NCBI RefSeq assembly: GCF_013391805.1
Contig: NZ_CP058364.1
Location: 1,550,501 to 1,614,500 of the forward strand
From: Galbibacter sp. BG1
Lineage (GTDB): Bacteria > Bacteroidota > Bacteroidia > Flavobacteriales > Flavobacteriaceae
Direction of reading: 5' to 3'
DNA: 64,000 nucleotides
Part shown: positions 26,036 through 35,117 of the stretch, piece by piece
How positions within the stretch are numbered: the first letter of the stretch is position 1
How the letters are laid out: each line of letters opens with the position of its first letter
Notes under the pieces: generated by a model
Seen by the model: only the letters and a program-made list of their open reading frames with translations
Databases searched by the model: none
What the model was told of the DNA's origin: nothing
Program-made: the position numbers and the translations under genes

Positions 26036-27172
26036 CTACGAATACTGCACCTTCCTTAATATGCGTAATGCTTCTTTTAGGGAGTTATACACATCGATAT
26101 TATGTTCTTTTACAAACCATCGATAATCTTCCAGCATCTGTTTTGCACCCATGAATCCGTTTAAATAACAAATAAGATGCGTCGCCGGAATATTCTTTAA
26201 GTCTTTTTCATCACGATTATTGAGCGGAAGACCTTTTTTGAGCTTTTCCAGAATGGTATTGTTGGTGTTAAAAATATGGTAGAGCATTTTACGGTCGTAT
26301 TGAGGAGGCTCGAAGATCAAGGTGCTGTCTATTGAATAAGTTCCATTGTCGTTAAATTGAATTTCAACCTTTTCCAGCGGATAGAATTTTTTGTTGTTAT
26401 TGAGGCCTAGTTTAACATATTCAGTAATTGAGAAAGTGTTTTCGGTATAACTTATTTCTACTTCATCTAAAGCGGAATAAAAAAGTTTTACCTGCTCGTT
26501 TATCAATTCAATATCTACCCGGGAGAAGTAAACTTTATCGTTTACCTTTTTAATATTCCCCGCCCAGCAAACCACAAATTGTTCTTTAAAAACCTTGTAA
26601 TTGGATTCAAGATCGGCATGGGTTTCGTTAATAAAGTTAACCACGCCATCTAGTGTAAGCTCGATATTGTTTTTGGCATGCTGTTCTATTTCCCCGACAA
26701 TGGAGGAGTTGGTGTCTTTTATTTCAATATCAAAAACTTTGGGCATACTTATGCTGCCATCCCTAAAAAAAACGCTTCCGCCCCAATATTTCCAAATATT
26801 CTTTCTTAGTGCTGCTAATTTGCCCGTCGATCTAATGGTTACCAAACCCACCACTTTTCCTGGCGGTAGTTGCGGAAAATAAATGTTTTCATACGAAACC
26901 AGGGGAGCATTGTCGATATAGGCATTCACAAGATTCTGAATTTTACTATCGTCGAAAAAATCGACACCTACAATGCTATTATCCTCGTCTTCTACCCCAA
27001 CCACAATAAATGCGTTATTGTTTGGGTTGGAATTCGCCAAAGCGCAAATGTGTTTTATAAACTTTGCCTTTCCTTCTTTATCGCCAATATTAATAAATCG
27101 CTTTTTGTCATAAAAACTGTTCTCGTCGTTATGGGCGAGTAGATTTTTTACCAACAAACGTTTATTAATCAT
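26036..27172 (-). CDS. AlbA_2 (Schlafen-like) domain protein
   Basis: A 378-residue protein whose N-terminal about 150 residues match the AlbA_2 putative nucleic-acid-binding domain (FINIGDKEGKAKFIKHICAL, then NNAFIVVGVEDEDNSIVGV, then PGKVVGLVTIRSTG). The C-terminal part has no recognised domain. Such proteins are often auto-annotated as ATP-binding, but no Walker motif is visible here. Single gene, convergent with the sugar kinase. A near-match TATCTTTA upstream may be the -7 element. Function unknown. Confidence 0.7.
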   Translation of the reverse strand: MINKRLLVKNLLAHNDENSFYDKKRFINIGDKEGKAKFIKHICALANSNPNNNAFIVVGVEDEDNSIVGVDFFDDSKIQNLVNAYIDNAPLVSYENIYFPQLPPGKVVGLVTIRSTGKLAALRKNIWKYWGGSVFFRDGSISMPKVFDIEIKDTNSSIVGEIEQHAKNNIELTLDGVVNFINETHADLESNYKVFKEQFVVCWAGNIKKVNDKVYFSRVDIELINEQVKLFYSALDEVEISYTENTFSITEYVKLGLNNNKKFYPLEKVEIQFNDNGTYSIDSTLIFEPPQYDRKMLYHIFNTNNTILEKLKKGLPLNNRDEKDLKNIPATHLICYLNGFMGAKQMLEDYRWFVKEHNIDVYNSLKEALRILRKVQYS

Positions 27173-27237
27173 TGAGTTTCAATTGACTCTAAAGATAAAA
27201 AGTACTGCGGAAACTAAAAAGGGTTTTAGATAAAGTT

Positions 27238-27996
27238 CTATTCGGTCTTATTTACTATGGTGCTGCTGGCTTGATCGCTCGGCATTACTATTAGGTCTGC
27301 AATGTTAACATGAGCCGGTCTGCTAATCGTAAAATAGATAATTTCTGCAATATCTTCTGGAGTAAGGGGGGTGTATCCTTGGTAAACTTTATCAGCTTTT
27401 TCAGTGTCACCTTTAAAGCGCACCTTGCTAAATTCGGTTTCCACCAAGCCCGGGTTTATAGCACCTACTTTTATTCCTTTTGCATGCAGGTCTAAACGCA
27501 TTCCTTGGTTAATGGCATCTACCGCATGTTTACTGGCGCAGTATACATTGCCTCCGGGGTATACTTCTTTTCCTGCTGTGGAACCAATATTGATAATATG
27601 CCCCTTTTTTCTTGCTACCATTCCTGGGATGATAGCCTTAGAAACATAGAGAAGCCCTTTTACATTAATATCCATCATGGCGTCCCAATCGTCAATTTCG
27701 CCTTGGTCTATAGGTGCCAATCCGTGGGCGTTTCCAGCATTATTTATAAGGATGTCGATGTTTTTAAATTCTGAAGGGATTGAATTTATAGCATTGAAAA
27801 CAGCCTCTTTATTACGGACATCAAAAGAAAGATAATGTACTTTTACTTTTTCTGAAAGCTCGCGCTGAAGGGTATCCAGTCGATCCTTTCTTCTTCCACA
27901 GAGAATTAGATTAATACCATTTTCAGCAAATAGTATCGCAGTTGCTTTTCCTATTCCACTCGTAGCGCCGGTTATAAGTGCAGTCTTTTTATCCAT
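27238..27996 (-). CDS. Short-chain dehydrogenase/reductase (YdfG-like)
   Basis: NAD(P)-dependent oxidoreductase of 252 residues, starting MDKKTALITGATSGIG at the ATG 27996. An upstream in-frame ATG at 28026 would add ten residues and lies across a TATCTTTA promoter-like element, so the shorter start is preferred. Rossmann motif TGATSGIG at residues 9-16, NNAG at about 90, catalytic Ser in INIGSTAGKEV and YxxxK in YCASKHA. Closest to the 3-hydroxy acid dehydrogenase (YdfG) group; substrate unknown. Confidence 0.9.
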   Translation of the reverse strand: MDKKTALITGATSGIGKATAILFAENGINLILCGRRKDRLDTLQRELSEKVKVHYLSFDVRNKEAVFNAINSIPSEFKNIDILINNAGNAHGLAPIDQGEIDDWDAMMDINVKGLLYVSKAIIPGMVARKKGHIINIGSTAGKEVYPGGNVYCASKHAVDAINQGMRLDLHAKGIKVGAINPGLVETEFSKVRFKGDTEKADKVYQGYTPLTPEDIAEIIYFTISRPAHVNIADLIVMPSDQASSTIVNKTE

Positions 27997-28231
27997 CGTT
28001 AATTTTTTATAAAGATACGAAGTCATTGTTTAAATAATTATCCTGTTAACAGGGTTAGGTAGATGTTTGTGTTAAAAAGTAAGCAGTGTTTAGTAAGCAC
28101 GATTTTTGAGTCATGCCTATGGAAGGGAGATACGTTCCCGTTACACAACTTGATCTCTCCCAGTTCCCTAATGGTTGGATTGAAATGACTGATTAACACA
28201 TAAAAACCTTAAATTTTAAACTCGAAACCTC

Positions 28232-29095
28232 CTACGGTACGCGATGCCCCTGACTTTCTACCAGCAATGAGAACCAATCTTCCCGATCGAGTTCGATTTC
28301 TAAAGCTTTTACTGAATTGGTAATGCGCTCTTTGTTGGTGGTTCCAATAACAGGATGTATTCCCGCCGGATGTTTTAAAATCCAATCCAATAAAAGTTGA
28401 TCTGCGGTGGCGTGGTATTTTTCAATAAACTCAAAAAGTTTGTGTTTTATACGTAAAGTTTGGTCGTTGCTGGTTTTAAAAATACTTCCAAGCGGACTCC
28501 AAGCCATGGGTTTAATGTTATTTAACATCATATAATCCAGGTCTCCATTCAGCATGGCATCAAAATGAGTGATGGAAAACTCTATTTGATTAACAGAGAC
28601 TTCCGTTTTGCTCCGAATCAATTCAGTCTGCGAAGGGGTAAAATTGGAAAGTCCGAAATCTTTAATTTTCCCTTGTTTTATTAATTGCTTAACGGCTTCG
28701 GAAACTTCGTCGGGCTTCATAAGGGGGCTGGGTCGGTGGAGTAGCAATAGATCTAGATAATCGGTTTGCAAATTTTTGAGCGATTCGTCTACCGACCACA
28801 AAATGTAATCTCTAGAAAGATCGTAGTGTTTGATGTTGTTTTTACGATTTTCTGAAATATACTGAATACCACATTTCGAGATTAGCTGAATTGCTTTCCG
28901 TGGTATACCAGAAGCCTTAAAAGCATGTCCAAATTCTTTTTCGGTCGTGTATCCTCCGTAAATGTCGGCATGGTCGAAAGTGGTTATTCCTTCCCCGACA
29001 CAATGAAGAATTAAATCCTTCATGTCTCTTGCGCTAAGCGACTTACCCCAGCTGCCCCAGGTCATAGTGCCGGCAATGATGTTGGAAAATTTCAT
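28232..29095 (-). CDS. Aldo/keto reductase (YdhF-like)
   Basis: NADP-dependent TIM-barrel reductase of 287 residues. Features: GTMTWGSWG near the N-terminus, FDHADIYGGYTTEKEFG with catalytic Asp and Tyr, the conserved Lys in ISKCGI, DLLLLHRPSP with the catalytic His, and GLSNFTPSQ. The YdhF-type pattern points to general carbonyl reduction. Single gene. Confidence 0.9.
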   Translation of the reverse strand: MKFSNIIAGTMTWGSWGKSLSARDMKDLILHCVGEGITTFDHADIYGGYTTEKEFGHAFKASGIPRKAIQLISKCGIQYISENRKNNIKHYDLSRDYILWSVDESLKNLQTDYLDLLLLHRPSPLMKPDEVSEAVKQLIKQGKIKDFGLSNFTPSQTELIRSKTEVSVNQIEFSITHFDAMLNGDLDYMMLNNIKPMAWSPLGSIFKTSNDQTLRIKHKLFEFIEKYHATADQLLLDWILKHPAGIHPVIGTTNKERITNSVKALEIELDREDWFSLLVESQGHRVP

Positions 29096-29224
29096 TTAAA
29101 ATAGGATTGGTTTATTTTAGTAACGAAAAATAAAGTAACCGTTTAACACAATAAAAGGATTTTTAAATATTAACACTTGTTAACATCTAAAAAATGTTAG
29201 AGGGGCGTATCTATAATTAGAACC

Positions 29225-29236
29225 TCTTGCGCAAGA
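29225..29236. promoter_or_regulatory. 12-bp palindrome in the leader of the DUF4382 gene
   Basis: TCTTGCGCAAGA, extending as an imperfect AACC...AGTT palindrome, 41 bases upstream of the start codon. Could be an operator or a leader hairpin; no regulator is adjacent. Confidence 0.35.
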
Positions 29237-29276
29237 AGTTCCAATAAATAAACATTAATAATAAATAAACCTATTT

Positions 29277-30347
29277 ATGAAAAAACTAAAAAAACTATCA
29301 AAAATTGCATGTATGGCACTGGCCACCTTGGTTTTGGTGGCAAGTTGTAGCGATGACGATAACGGTAATGATATGCCATCGGATGATATGGCCAGAGTAA
29401 TGGTGAAATTGGTAGATGCTCCTGGCGATTACGAAAAAGTAAATGTAGATATTCAAGATGTGTTAATCAACAGGTCCGACGATGAAGAAGGTGGGTGGGA
29501 AAGCATTGGTGAGATAGAAGCTGGAGTTTACGATTTGCTGGAGCTTACCGGTGGTGCCAGCGTGGTGTTAGCCGATAATGAAATACCTGAAGGGGAAATT
29601 AAGCAAATGCGTTTGGTGCTAGGCGATGAGAATTCGGTAGTGGTAGACGGAGAAGAGTTTGCTTTAGACACTCCAAGCGCACAGCAATCTGGACTAAAGT
29701 TAAAGTTTGATGATGCTCAAATTGAAGGTGGATATACTTACGAGATTACCTTGGATTTTGATGCTGAGAAGTCGGTTGTGAGTGCTGGAAACTCAGGAAA
29801 ATATATTTTAAAGCCTGTAATAAATGCAAGTACAGAAGTCAACTCTGGAAAAATTATGGGAGCGGTAACCCCAACCGATTATCAAGTATTGGCTTGGGTA
29901 GTGGCAGATCAAGATACCATAACCACTTACACAGATGACGAAGGGATATTTGTACTGAACGGTGTTCCTGCTGGCACCTACGATGTAATGCTTACTCCAG
30001 AAGAAGAATCTGGTTTGGCCAATGCAACGGTTGAAGGTGTAGTGGTAGAAAACGGAGCGGTTGCCGATGTTGGTACTGTAGAATTGATGGAAATTTCCGG
30101 AGGAAACATTACGGGAACTGTAATAAATGCCGATGTTGCGGTAACAGCTTCTATTATGGTTGGTGAAGAAACGGTTTCTGCCGTTACCAACGAAGAAAAT
30201 ATGTTTATACTGGAAAATGTTCCTGCTGGAACTTATACACTTACTTTAACTCCAGCAGAGGGATCTGCCTTTGGTGTAAAAGAAATTGCTGAGGTGGAAG
30301 TGGTTGAAGGAGAAGCTACTGCACTTGGCGATATTACCTTTGAATAG
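29277..30347 (+). CDS. DUF4382 lipoprotein with two carboxypeptidase-regulatory-like repeats
   Basis: A 356-residue surface or periplasmic lipoprotein with its lipobox cysteine in LVLVASCSDDDNG (about residue 24) and an acidic linker. Residues about 38-185 are a DUF4382 domain (VKLVDAPGDYEKVNVDIQDV). Two tandem beta-sandwich repeats follow (about 190-275 and 275-356), each with the pattern G-x-V-T/I ... VPAGTY-x-L/V-TPEE/AEG. Very low lysine and high Asp/Glu suggest an acidic exported protein. The function is unknown; Asp-rich lipoboxes often mark surface-exposed lipoproteins in this phylum. Confidence 0.85.
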   Translation: MKKLKKLSKIACMALATLVLVASCSDDDNGNDMPSDDMARVMVKLVDAPGDYEKVNVDIQDVLINRSDDEEGGWESIGEIEAGVYDLLELTGGASVVLADNEIPEGEIKQMRLVLGDENSVVVDGEEFALDTPSAQQSGLKLKFDDAQIEGGYTYEITLDFDAEKSVVSAGNSGKYILKPVINASTEVNSGKIMGAVTPTDYQVLAWVVADQDTITTYTDDEGIFVLNGVPAGTYDVMLTPEEESGLANATVEGVVVENGAVADVGTVELMEISGGNITGTVINADVAVTASIMVGEETVSAVTNEENMFILENVPAGTYTLTLTPAEGSAFGVKEIAEVEVVEGEATALGDITFE

Positions 30348-30370
30348 TTAAAAATCCGTAAAAATATATT

Positions 30371-30407
30371 AAGGGTGCCCTAATCTTTTGGGTGCCCTTT
30401 ATTTTTT
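30371..30407 (+). terminator. Rho-independent terminator with two G-U pairs
   Basis: AAGGGTGCCC, 9-base loop, GGGTGCCCTT, then TATTTTTT. The arms pair fully in RNA if two G-U wobbles are allowed; ends the DUF4382 transcript. Confidence 0.75.
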
Positions 30408-30499
30408 AACCAATTGTTAACAGCGACAGTCTAAATTAATTTTCAATTTGCGTCCTATTATAGATGGTGTTATATTGATGCCTCAAAAAATTAACATAA

Positions 30500-31501
30500 A
30501 TGGAGCAAAATACTACGTTGGATATTAACGCTATTAACGAAAAAATAGAAAAAGAAAGTGCTTTTATCGATGTACTCACCTTAGAAATGAATAAGGTTAT
30601 TGTTGGGCAAAAGCACATGGTAGAAAGATTGTTGATTGGTCTTTTAGGACAAGGACATATACTCTTGGAAGGGGTTCCTGGGTTGGCAAAAACGCTGGCT
30701 ATTAATACCTTGGCAAAGGCAGTGCACGGAAGTTTTAGCCGTGTGCAGTTTACTCCAGACCTTTTACCTGCCGATGTGGTGGGGACACTTATTTATAACA
30801 TGAAGGTAAACGACTTTTCCATTAAAAAGGGACCTATTTTCGCCAACTTTGTCCTTGCGGATGAGATTAACCGTGCACCTGCAAAAGTACAATCTGCTCT
30901 TTTGGAAGCAATGCAGGAGAAACAAGTTACTATTGGTGATGAGACTTTTATACTGGAAAAACCTTTCTTGGTAATGGCCACTCAAAACCCGGTAGAACAA
31001 GAAGGTACATATCCGTTGCCGGAAGCACAGGTAGACCGTTTTATGTTGAAAACGGTTATTGATTACCCAAAATTAAACGAAGAGCAACTTATAATTCGTG
31101 CCAATCTTAAGGGCGAATTCAATAAAGTAAATCAAGTAGTTTCCATAGACCAAATTTTAAGAGCTCAGGCGTCTGTAAGAGAGGTGTACATGGATGAGAA
31201 AATCGAGAAGTACATTCTGGACATTATTTTTGCTACGCGTTATCCTGAGAAATATAATTTATCCGATTTAAAACCTTTAATCAGTTTTGGAGCCTCTCCA
31301 AGGGGGAGTATTAATTTGGCAACAGCAGCCAAATGTTATGCCTTTATAAAAAGAAGAGGTTACGTAATTCCAGAAGATGTGCGCGCCGTGGTACACGATG
31401 TGTTAAGGCACAGGGTTGGGATTACCTATGAAGCGGAAGCAGAAAATATCACTCCCGAAGAAATCATCAACAAAATTGTAAACGAAATAGAAGTACCATA
31501 G
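30500..31501 (+). CDS. MoxR-family AAA+ ATPase (first gene of the bat operon)
   Basis: Cytoplasmic MoxR ATPase of 333 residues. Walker A-like GVPGLAKTLA at about residues 54-63, Walker B LADEINRAP at about 118, sensor region ATQNPVEQEGTYPLPEAQ, and the C-terminal AAA lid. MoxR proteins act as chaperone-like ATPases that activate von Willebrand A partners; BatA and BatB downstream are the expected partners. A gap of 76 bases separates it from the DUF58 gene. It is the first gene of an eight-gene run with the same orientation. Confidence 0.93.
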   Translation: MEQNTTLDINAINEKIEKESAFIDVLTLEMNKVIVGQKHMVERLLIGLLGQGHILLEGVPGLAKTLAINTLAKAVHGSFSRVQFTPDLLPADVVGTLIYNMKVNDFSIKKGPIFANFVLADEINRAPAKVQSALLEAMQEKQVTIGDETFILEKPFLVMATQNPVEQEGTYPLPEAQVDRFMLKTVIDYPKLNEEQLIIRANLKGEFNKVNQVVSIDQILRAQASVREVYMDEKIEKYILDIIFATRYPEKYNLSDLKPLISFGASPRGSINLATAAKCYAFIKRRGYVIPEDVRAVVHDVLRHRVGITYEAEAENITPEEIINKIVNEIEVP

Positions 31502-31577
31502 GATTTTAGAAGGTCAAAAAAAATAGAGTTGCTAGTGTTGCACTACAATTCTTAGATTTTAAATCTCAAATCGAAAA

Positions 31578-32444
31578 ATGGATACTAAAGAACTACTAAA
31601 GAAGGTTAGAAAAATCGAAATTAAAACCCGCCGGTTGAGCGACCACATTTTTGGCGGGGAATATCATTCTACCTTTAAAGGTCGGGGAATGACCTTCAGC
31701 GAGGTTCGTAACTACCAATTTGGGGATGATGTAAGGAATATCGACTGGAACGTAACGGCACGCTACAACGAACCATTTATTAAGGTTTTTGAAGAGGAAC
31801 GGGAACTCACCATGATGCTTCTCGTGGATGTAAGTGGATCTGAATTTTTTGGAACCTCCAATCAGTTTAAAAAAGATATCATCACCGAAATTTCTGCAAC
31901 CTTGGCTTTCTCCGCCATGCAGAACAATGATAAAATCGGACTGATTTTATTTTCAGATCAAATAGAATTATACATACCGCCAAAAAAAGGGCGTTTCCAC
32001 GTGTTGCGAATCATCCGGGAACTTCTGGAGTTCAAACCCGAAAAGAAGAACACCGATATTAACGGTGCCCTTAAATTTATGTCGAGTGTGAGTAAGAAAA
32101 AGGTAATCGCTTTTGTATTATCAGATTTTATGGCAGATAACTACGAGCACGCCCTAAAAATTGCCGCCAACAAACACGATATTACCGGGATTAGAGTATA
32201 CGATGAAAAGGAGGAAAGCATGCCGAACATTGGTTTTGTACAAATGGAAGATGCCGAAACTGGAGAGTTAATGTTGGTAAATACAAAGTCTAAATCCGTT
32301 CGTAACGAATATGCTAAATATTATTTGGATAGAGTGAGCTACTTTCAAAATAATTTCAGCAAAAGTGGAGCAGGGGTAATAAGCAGCCGGGTAGACGAAA
32401 GTTACGTAAAAAAACTATTGGGATATTTTAAAAGAAGAGGCTAG
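31578..32444 (+). CDS. DUF58 domain protein
   Basis: A 288-residue protein with the DUF58 signature (FKGRGMTFSEVRNYQFGDDVR, then IDWNVTARYNEPFIKVFEEE) and a vWA-like fold with MIDAS-like LLVDVSGSEFFG. Usually the second gene after moxR, it probably helps couple the ATPase to the membrane complex. No membrane segment, so cytoplasmic. The 553-codon gene begins five bases after it. Confidence 0.9.
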   Translation: MDTKELLKKVRKIEIKTRRLSDHIFGGEYHSTFKGRGMTFSEVRNYQFGDDVRNIDWNVTARYNEPFIKVFEEERELTMMLLVDVSGSEFFGTSNQFKKDIITEISATLAFSAMQNNDKIGLILFSDQIELYIPPKKGRFHVLRIIRELLEFKPEKKNTDINGALKFMSSVSKKKVIAFVLSDFMADNYEHALKIAANKHDITGIRVYDEKEESMPNIGFVQMEDAETGELMLVNTKSKSVRNEYAKYYLDRVSYFQNNFSKSGAGVISSRVDESYVKKLLGYFKRRG

Positions 32445-32448
32445 ACGA

Positions 32449-34110
32449 ATGATTGATTGTTATAAAAATAAAGAGTTTAAAAAATCAGTTCTGGCGAATG
32501 CGGGAAATTGGATGCTGCTTTTATTTGTGGGTTGTTTACAATTCTCCTTCGCACAAACCACGCCTACCATAAAATCTTCTGTTGATTCTACGGAAATTAA
32601 AATTGGGGAACAAATTAATTTTAAGGTTGAAGTGGAAGCCGACTCCACCGCACAAGTTATTTTTCCTGAAGGGCAAACGTTTATGCCATTAGAAGTGGTG
32701 GAAGCTTTTCCTACAGATACCTTCGCCAAGAATGATAAAATCAACCTCATAAAAAGGTATGCCTTAACACAATTCGATTCGGGAAGTTATACCTTACCAC
32801 GGCAACAAATAATGGTGAATAATAAACCCTATTTTACAGATTCCCTACGAATAGAAGTGAATACAGTGGCAGTAGACACCACCAAACAAAAAATGTATGA
32901 TATTAAAGGTTTGGCAACGGTAGATAAACCTATGGGAAATTGGTGGAAATGGCTGTTGGGAGGATTATTGCTTGCGGCGTTGGTAGGAGGTTTGCTGTAT
33001 TGGTTCGTTTTCAGAAAAAAACCGCTTACAGAAGAAGAAAAAATAGCTTTATTGCCACCGTATGATCGAGCCTTGGCTGAATTAAAAAAGCTGGATGAAT
33101 CTAAATATTTAATTCAGTCAGAATATAAAGAATACTACTCAGAGCTTACCAATATCGTACGTTCTTATTTAGAGGAAGATGCGCATATCAGTGCATTGGA
33201 AAGCACGACCGATGAGTTGATTTTGAAAATGGAAATGCTGCGTGATTCGGGAAGTTTAAAGATTGACGATGAAACCATTAAACAGTTTAAAAACGTATTG
33301 CAAACGGCCGATTTGGTAAAATTTGCAAAATCCACTCCCGAAAACTCCATAATTAACCGCGACCGAAAAACCATCGAGCAGATCGTGGTAAAAACCAAAG
33401 AAGCGCTTCCAGAGCCTACGGAAGAGGAGCTAATGGAACAGGAAGAGTATGTAGAAGAATTTAAACGGAAGAAAAAACAACGGCAAATTAAGTATGCCAT
33501 AGCCGCAGGAATTACAGTTCTGTTGGTGGTAGGTGGAATTTTTACCTATAAATATGGGTTCAATACAATAAAAGATAGTGTGTTTGGCCACCCTACCAAA
33601 TCCTTATTGGAACAAGAATGGGTGGGGAGTTCTTACGGATATCCTGCAATTTATTTAGAAACCCCAGAAGTTTTACGACGGGAAAAGAAAGCACCCTCCA
33701 ATGCGATGACGGGCACTAGCAGTAACCAAGCGTTTTCCTATGGGGACATGGGAAGTAATTTTTACATTAGGGCCAGTGTGGCTACCTATAAAAAGGAAGC
33801 CGATTTTGATGCAAAAAAAGCTATTGATGCTGCCTTGGATCAAGTAGAAAAAGCGGGAGCTAAAAATATGGTGGTGAAGCAAGAAAAGTTAACAACCCCC
33901 ACAGGAAAAGAAGGAAATAAAGTTTTTGGAACCCTTGAAATAGAAAGTCCGGAAACCAATAAAACAAAGGAAGAAGCTTATGTTATTCTAAGCTTTGTAC
34001 AAAATGGAGGTTTTCAACAGGTAATTATGGTATACGAGCAGGATGATAATTATGCAAAGGAGATTGTTGAGCGTGTTACCAATTCTATAGATTTTAAAAC
34101 GGAAAGCTAA
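32449..34110 (+). CDS. Bat-operon membrane protein with two membrane segments
   Basis: A 553-residue protein I cannot name. A signal-like segment ends near residue 36 (LLLFVGCLQFSFAQ). Residues about 40-150 are a beta-rich periplasmic domain. TM1 is about 167-189 (WLLGGLLLAALVGGLLYWFVF). Residues 190-345 are a helical, charged cytoplasmic region (DUF4381-like: PPYDRALAELKKLDESKYL ... YYSELTNIVRSYLEE). TM2 is about 345-368 (YAIAAGITVLLVVGGIFTY), and 370-553 is a second outer domain. The gene lies between DUF58 and BatA with 2-5 base gaps, so it belongs to the complex. The first half resembles BatD-like proteins; the C-terminal domain looks like an addition. Confidence 0.75.
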   Translation: MIDCYKNKEFKKSVLANAGNWMLLLFVGCLQFSFAQTTPTIKSSVDSTEIKIGEQINFKVEVEADSTAQVIFPEGQTFMPLEVVEAFPTDTFAKNDKINLIKRYALTQFDSGSYTLPRQQIMVNNKPYFTDSLRIEVNTVAVDTTKQKMYDIKGLATVDKPMGNWWKWLLGGLLLAALVGGLLYWFVFRKKPLTEEEKIALLPPYDRALAELKKLDESKYLIQSEYKEYYSELTNIVRSYLEEDAHISALESTTDELILKMEMLRDSGSLKIDDETIKQFKNVLQTADLVKFAKSTPENSIINRDRKTIEQIVVKTKEALPEPTEEELMEQEEYVEEFKRKKKQRQIKYAIAAGITVLLVVGGIFTYKYGFNTIKDSVFGHPTKSLLEQEWVGSSYGYPAIYLETPEVLRREKKAPSNAMTGTSSNQAFSYGDMGSNFYIRASVATYKKEADFDAKKAIDAALDQVEKAGAKNMVVKQEKLTTPTGKEGNKVFGTLEIESPETNKTKEEAYVILSFVQNGGFQQVIMVYEQDDNYAKEIVERVTNSIDFKTES

Positions 34111-34112
34111 TT

Positions 34113-35114
34113 ATGTTTGAAAATATACAATTTGCAAACCCACAATTTTTCTGGCTCTTTTTATTATTGCCGGTAGCTATTGTATGGTATTTTTTTAAGC
34201 GTAAAAAAGAAACAGCTTCTTTAAAAATATCGAGCATAAAAGGTTTTAAGGGATCGCCATCTATTTTAGCAAAGTTAAGGCCTGGATTGTTTATTATGCG
34301 TTTGCTAGCTTTGGCGGCCTTAATTGTGGCCATGGCGCGACCGCAAACAGAAGATATATCAACAAGAACCAAAACCACAAGGGGGATCGATATTGTAATG
34401 GCTATCGATGTTTCTTCAAGTATGTTGGCACGCGATTTAAAACCAAATAGGTTAAATGCCCTTAAAAAAGTGGCTTCAGAATTTATTAAAGAGCGGGTAA
34501 ACGATCGTATTGGTTTGGTGGTATATTCGGGGGAGAGTTTTACCAAAACACCAATTACGAGCGATAAGGCTATTGTACTTCGATCACTAAACGATATTAA
34601 ATACGGGCAGTTGGAAGATGGAACGGCCATAGGGATGGGACTGGCAACTTCTGTTAATAGACTGAAGGATAGCAAGGCAAAAAGTAAGGTAATTATCTTG
34701 TTGACCGATGGAGTAAATAATTCCGGATTTATAGAGCCACAAACCGCTGCAGGATTGGCTATTGAATACGGTATAAAAACATATACCATTGGTTTGGGGA
34801 GCAACGGTATGGCATTGTCGCCTATAGCTTACAATCCAGATGGCAGTTTTAGATATGGTATGAGCAAGGTAGAGATAGATGAGGTGTTGCTTAAAGATAT
34901 TGCAGATAAAACAGGAGGTAAATATTTTAGGGCTACCAATAATGAGAAGCTTTCGGAGATTTACGACGAAATAAATAAATTGGAAAAAACCGATATCGAA
35001 GAGTTTAAATATTACAACTACGAAGAGAAATTTAGAGTGTTTGCCCTATTGGCATGCGGATTGTTGTTGTTGGAATATTTATTAAGATACACTGTTTTTA
35101 GAAGTTTTGTATAA
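34113..35114 (+). CDS. batA: BatA, von Willebrand A membrane protein
   Basis: A 333-residue protein with membrane segments near the N-terminus (FFWLFLLLPVAIVWYFF, and RLLALAALIVAMA near 60) and one at the C-terminus (VFALLACGLLLLEYLL). The vWA domain between them has an intact MIDAS, AIDVSSSML near residue 94, plus LLTDGVNNSGF. It is expected to face the periplasm and bind divalent metal and a partner. Starts two bases after the preceding stop; batB follows three bases on. Confidence 0.92.
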   Translation: MFENIQFANPQFFWLFLLLPVAIVWYFFKRKKETASLKISSIKGFKGSPSILAKLRPGLFIMRLLALAALIVAMARPQTEDISTRTKTTRGIDIVMAIDVSSSMLARDLKPNRLNALKKVASEFIKERVNDRIGLVVYSGESFTKTPITSDKAIVLRSLNDIKYGQLEDGTAIGMGLATSVNRLKDSKAKSKVIILLTDGVNNSGFIEPQTAAGLAIEYGIKTYTIGLGSNGMALSPIAYNPDGSFRYGMSKVEIDEVLLKDIADKTGGKYFRATNNEKLSEIYDEINKLEKTDIEEFKYYNYEEKFRVFALLACGLLLLEYLLRYTVFRSFV

Positions 35115-35117
35115 GCT

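Noticed and set aside
28027-28231. Possible RNA gene in the gap downstream of the aldo/keto reductase
   Set aside because: GGGAGAT...ATCTCTCCC can pair, but no cloverleaf, conserved RNA motif or T tract is visible.
34094-34804. Minus-strand open frame of about 236 codons across batA
   Set aside because: It lies entirely antisense to a well-supported vWA gene in a tight operon and has no domain features; an antisense shadow.
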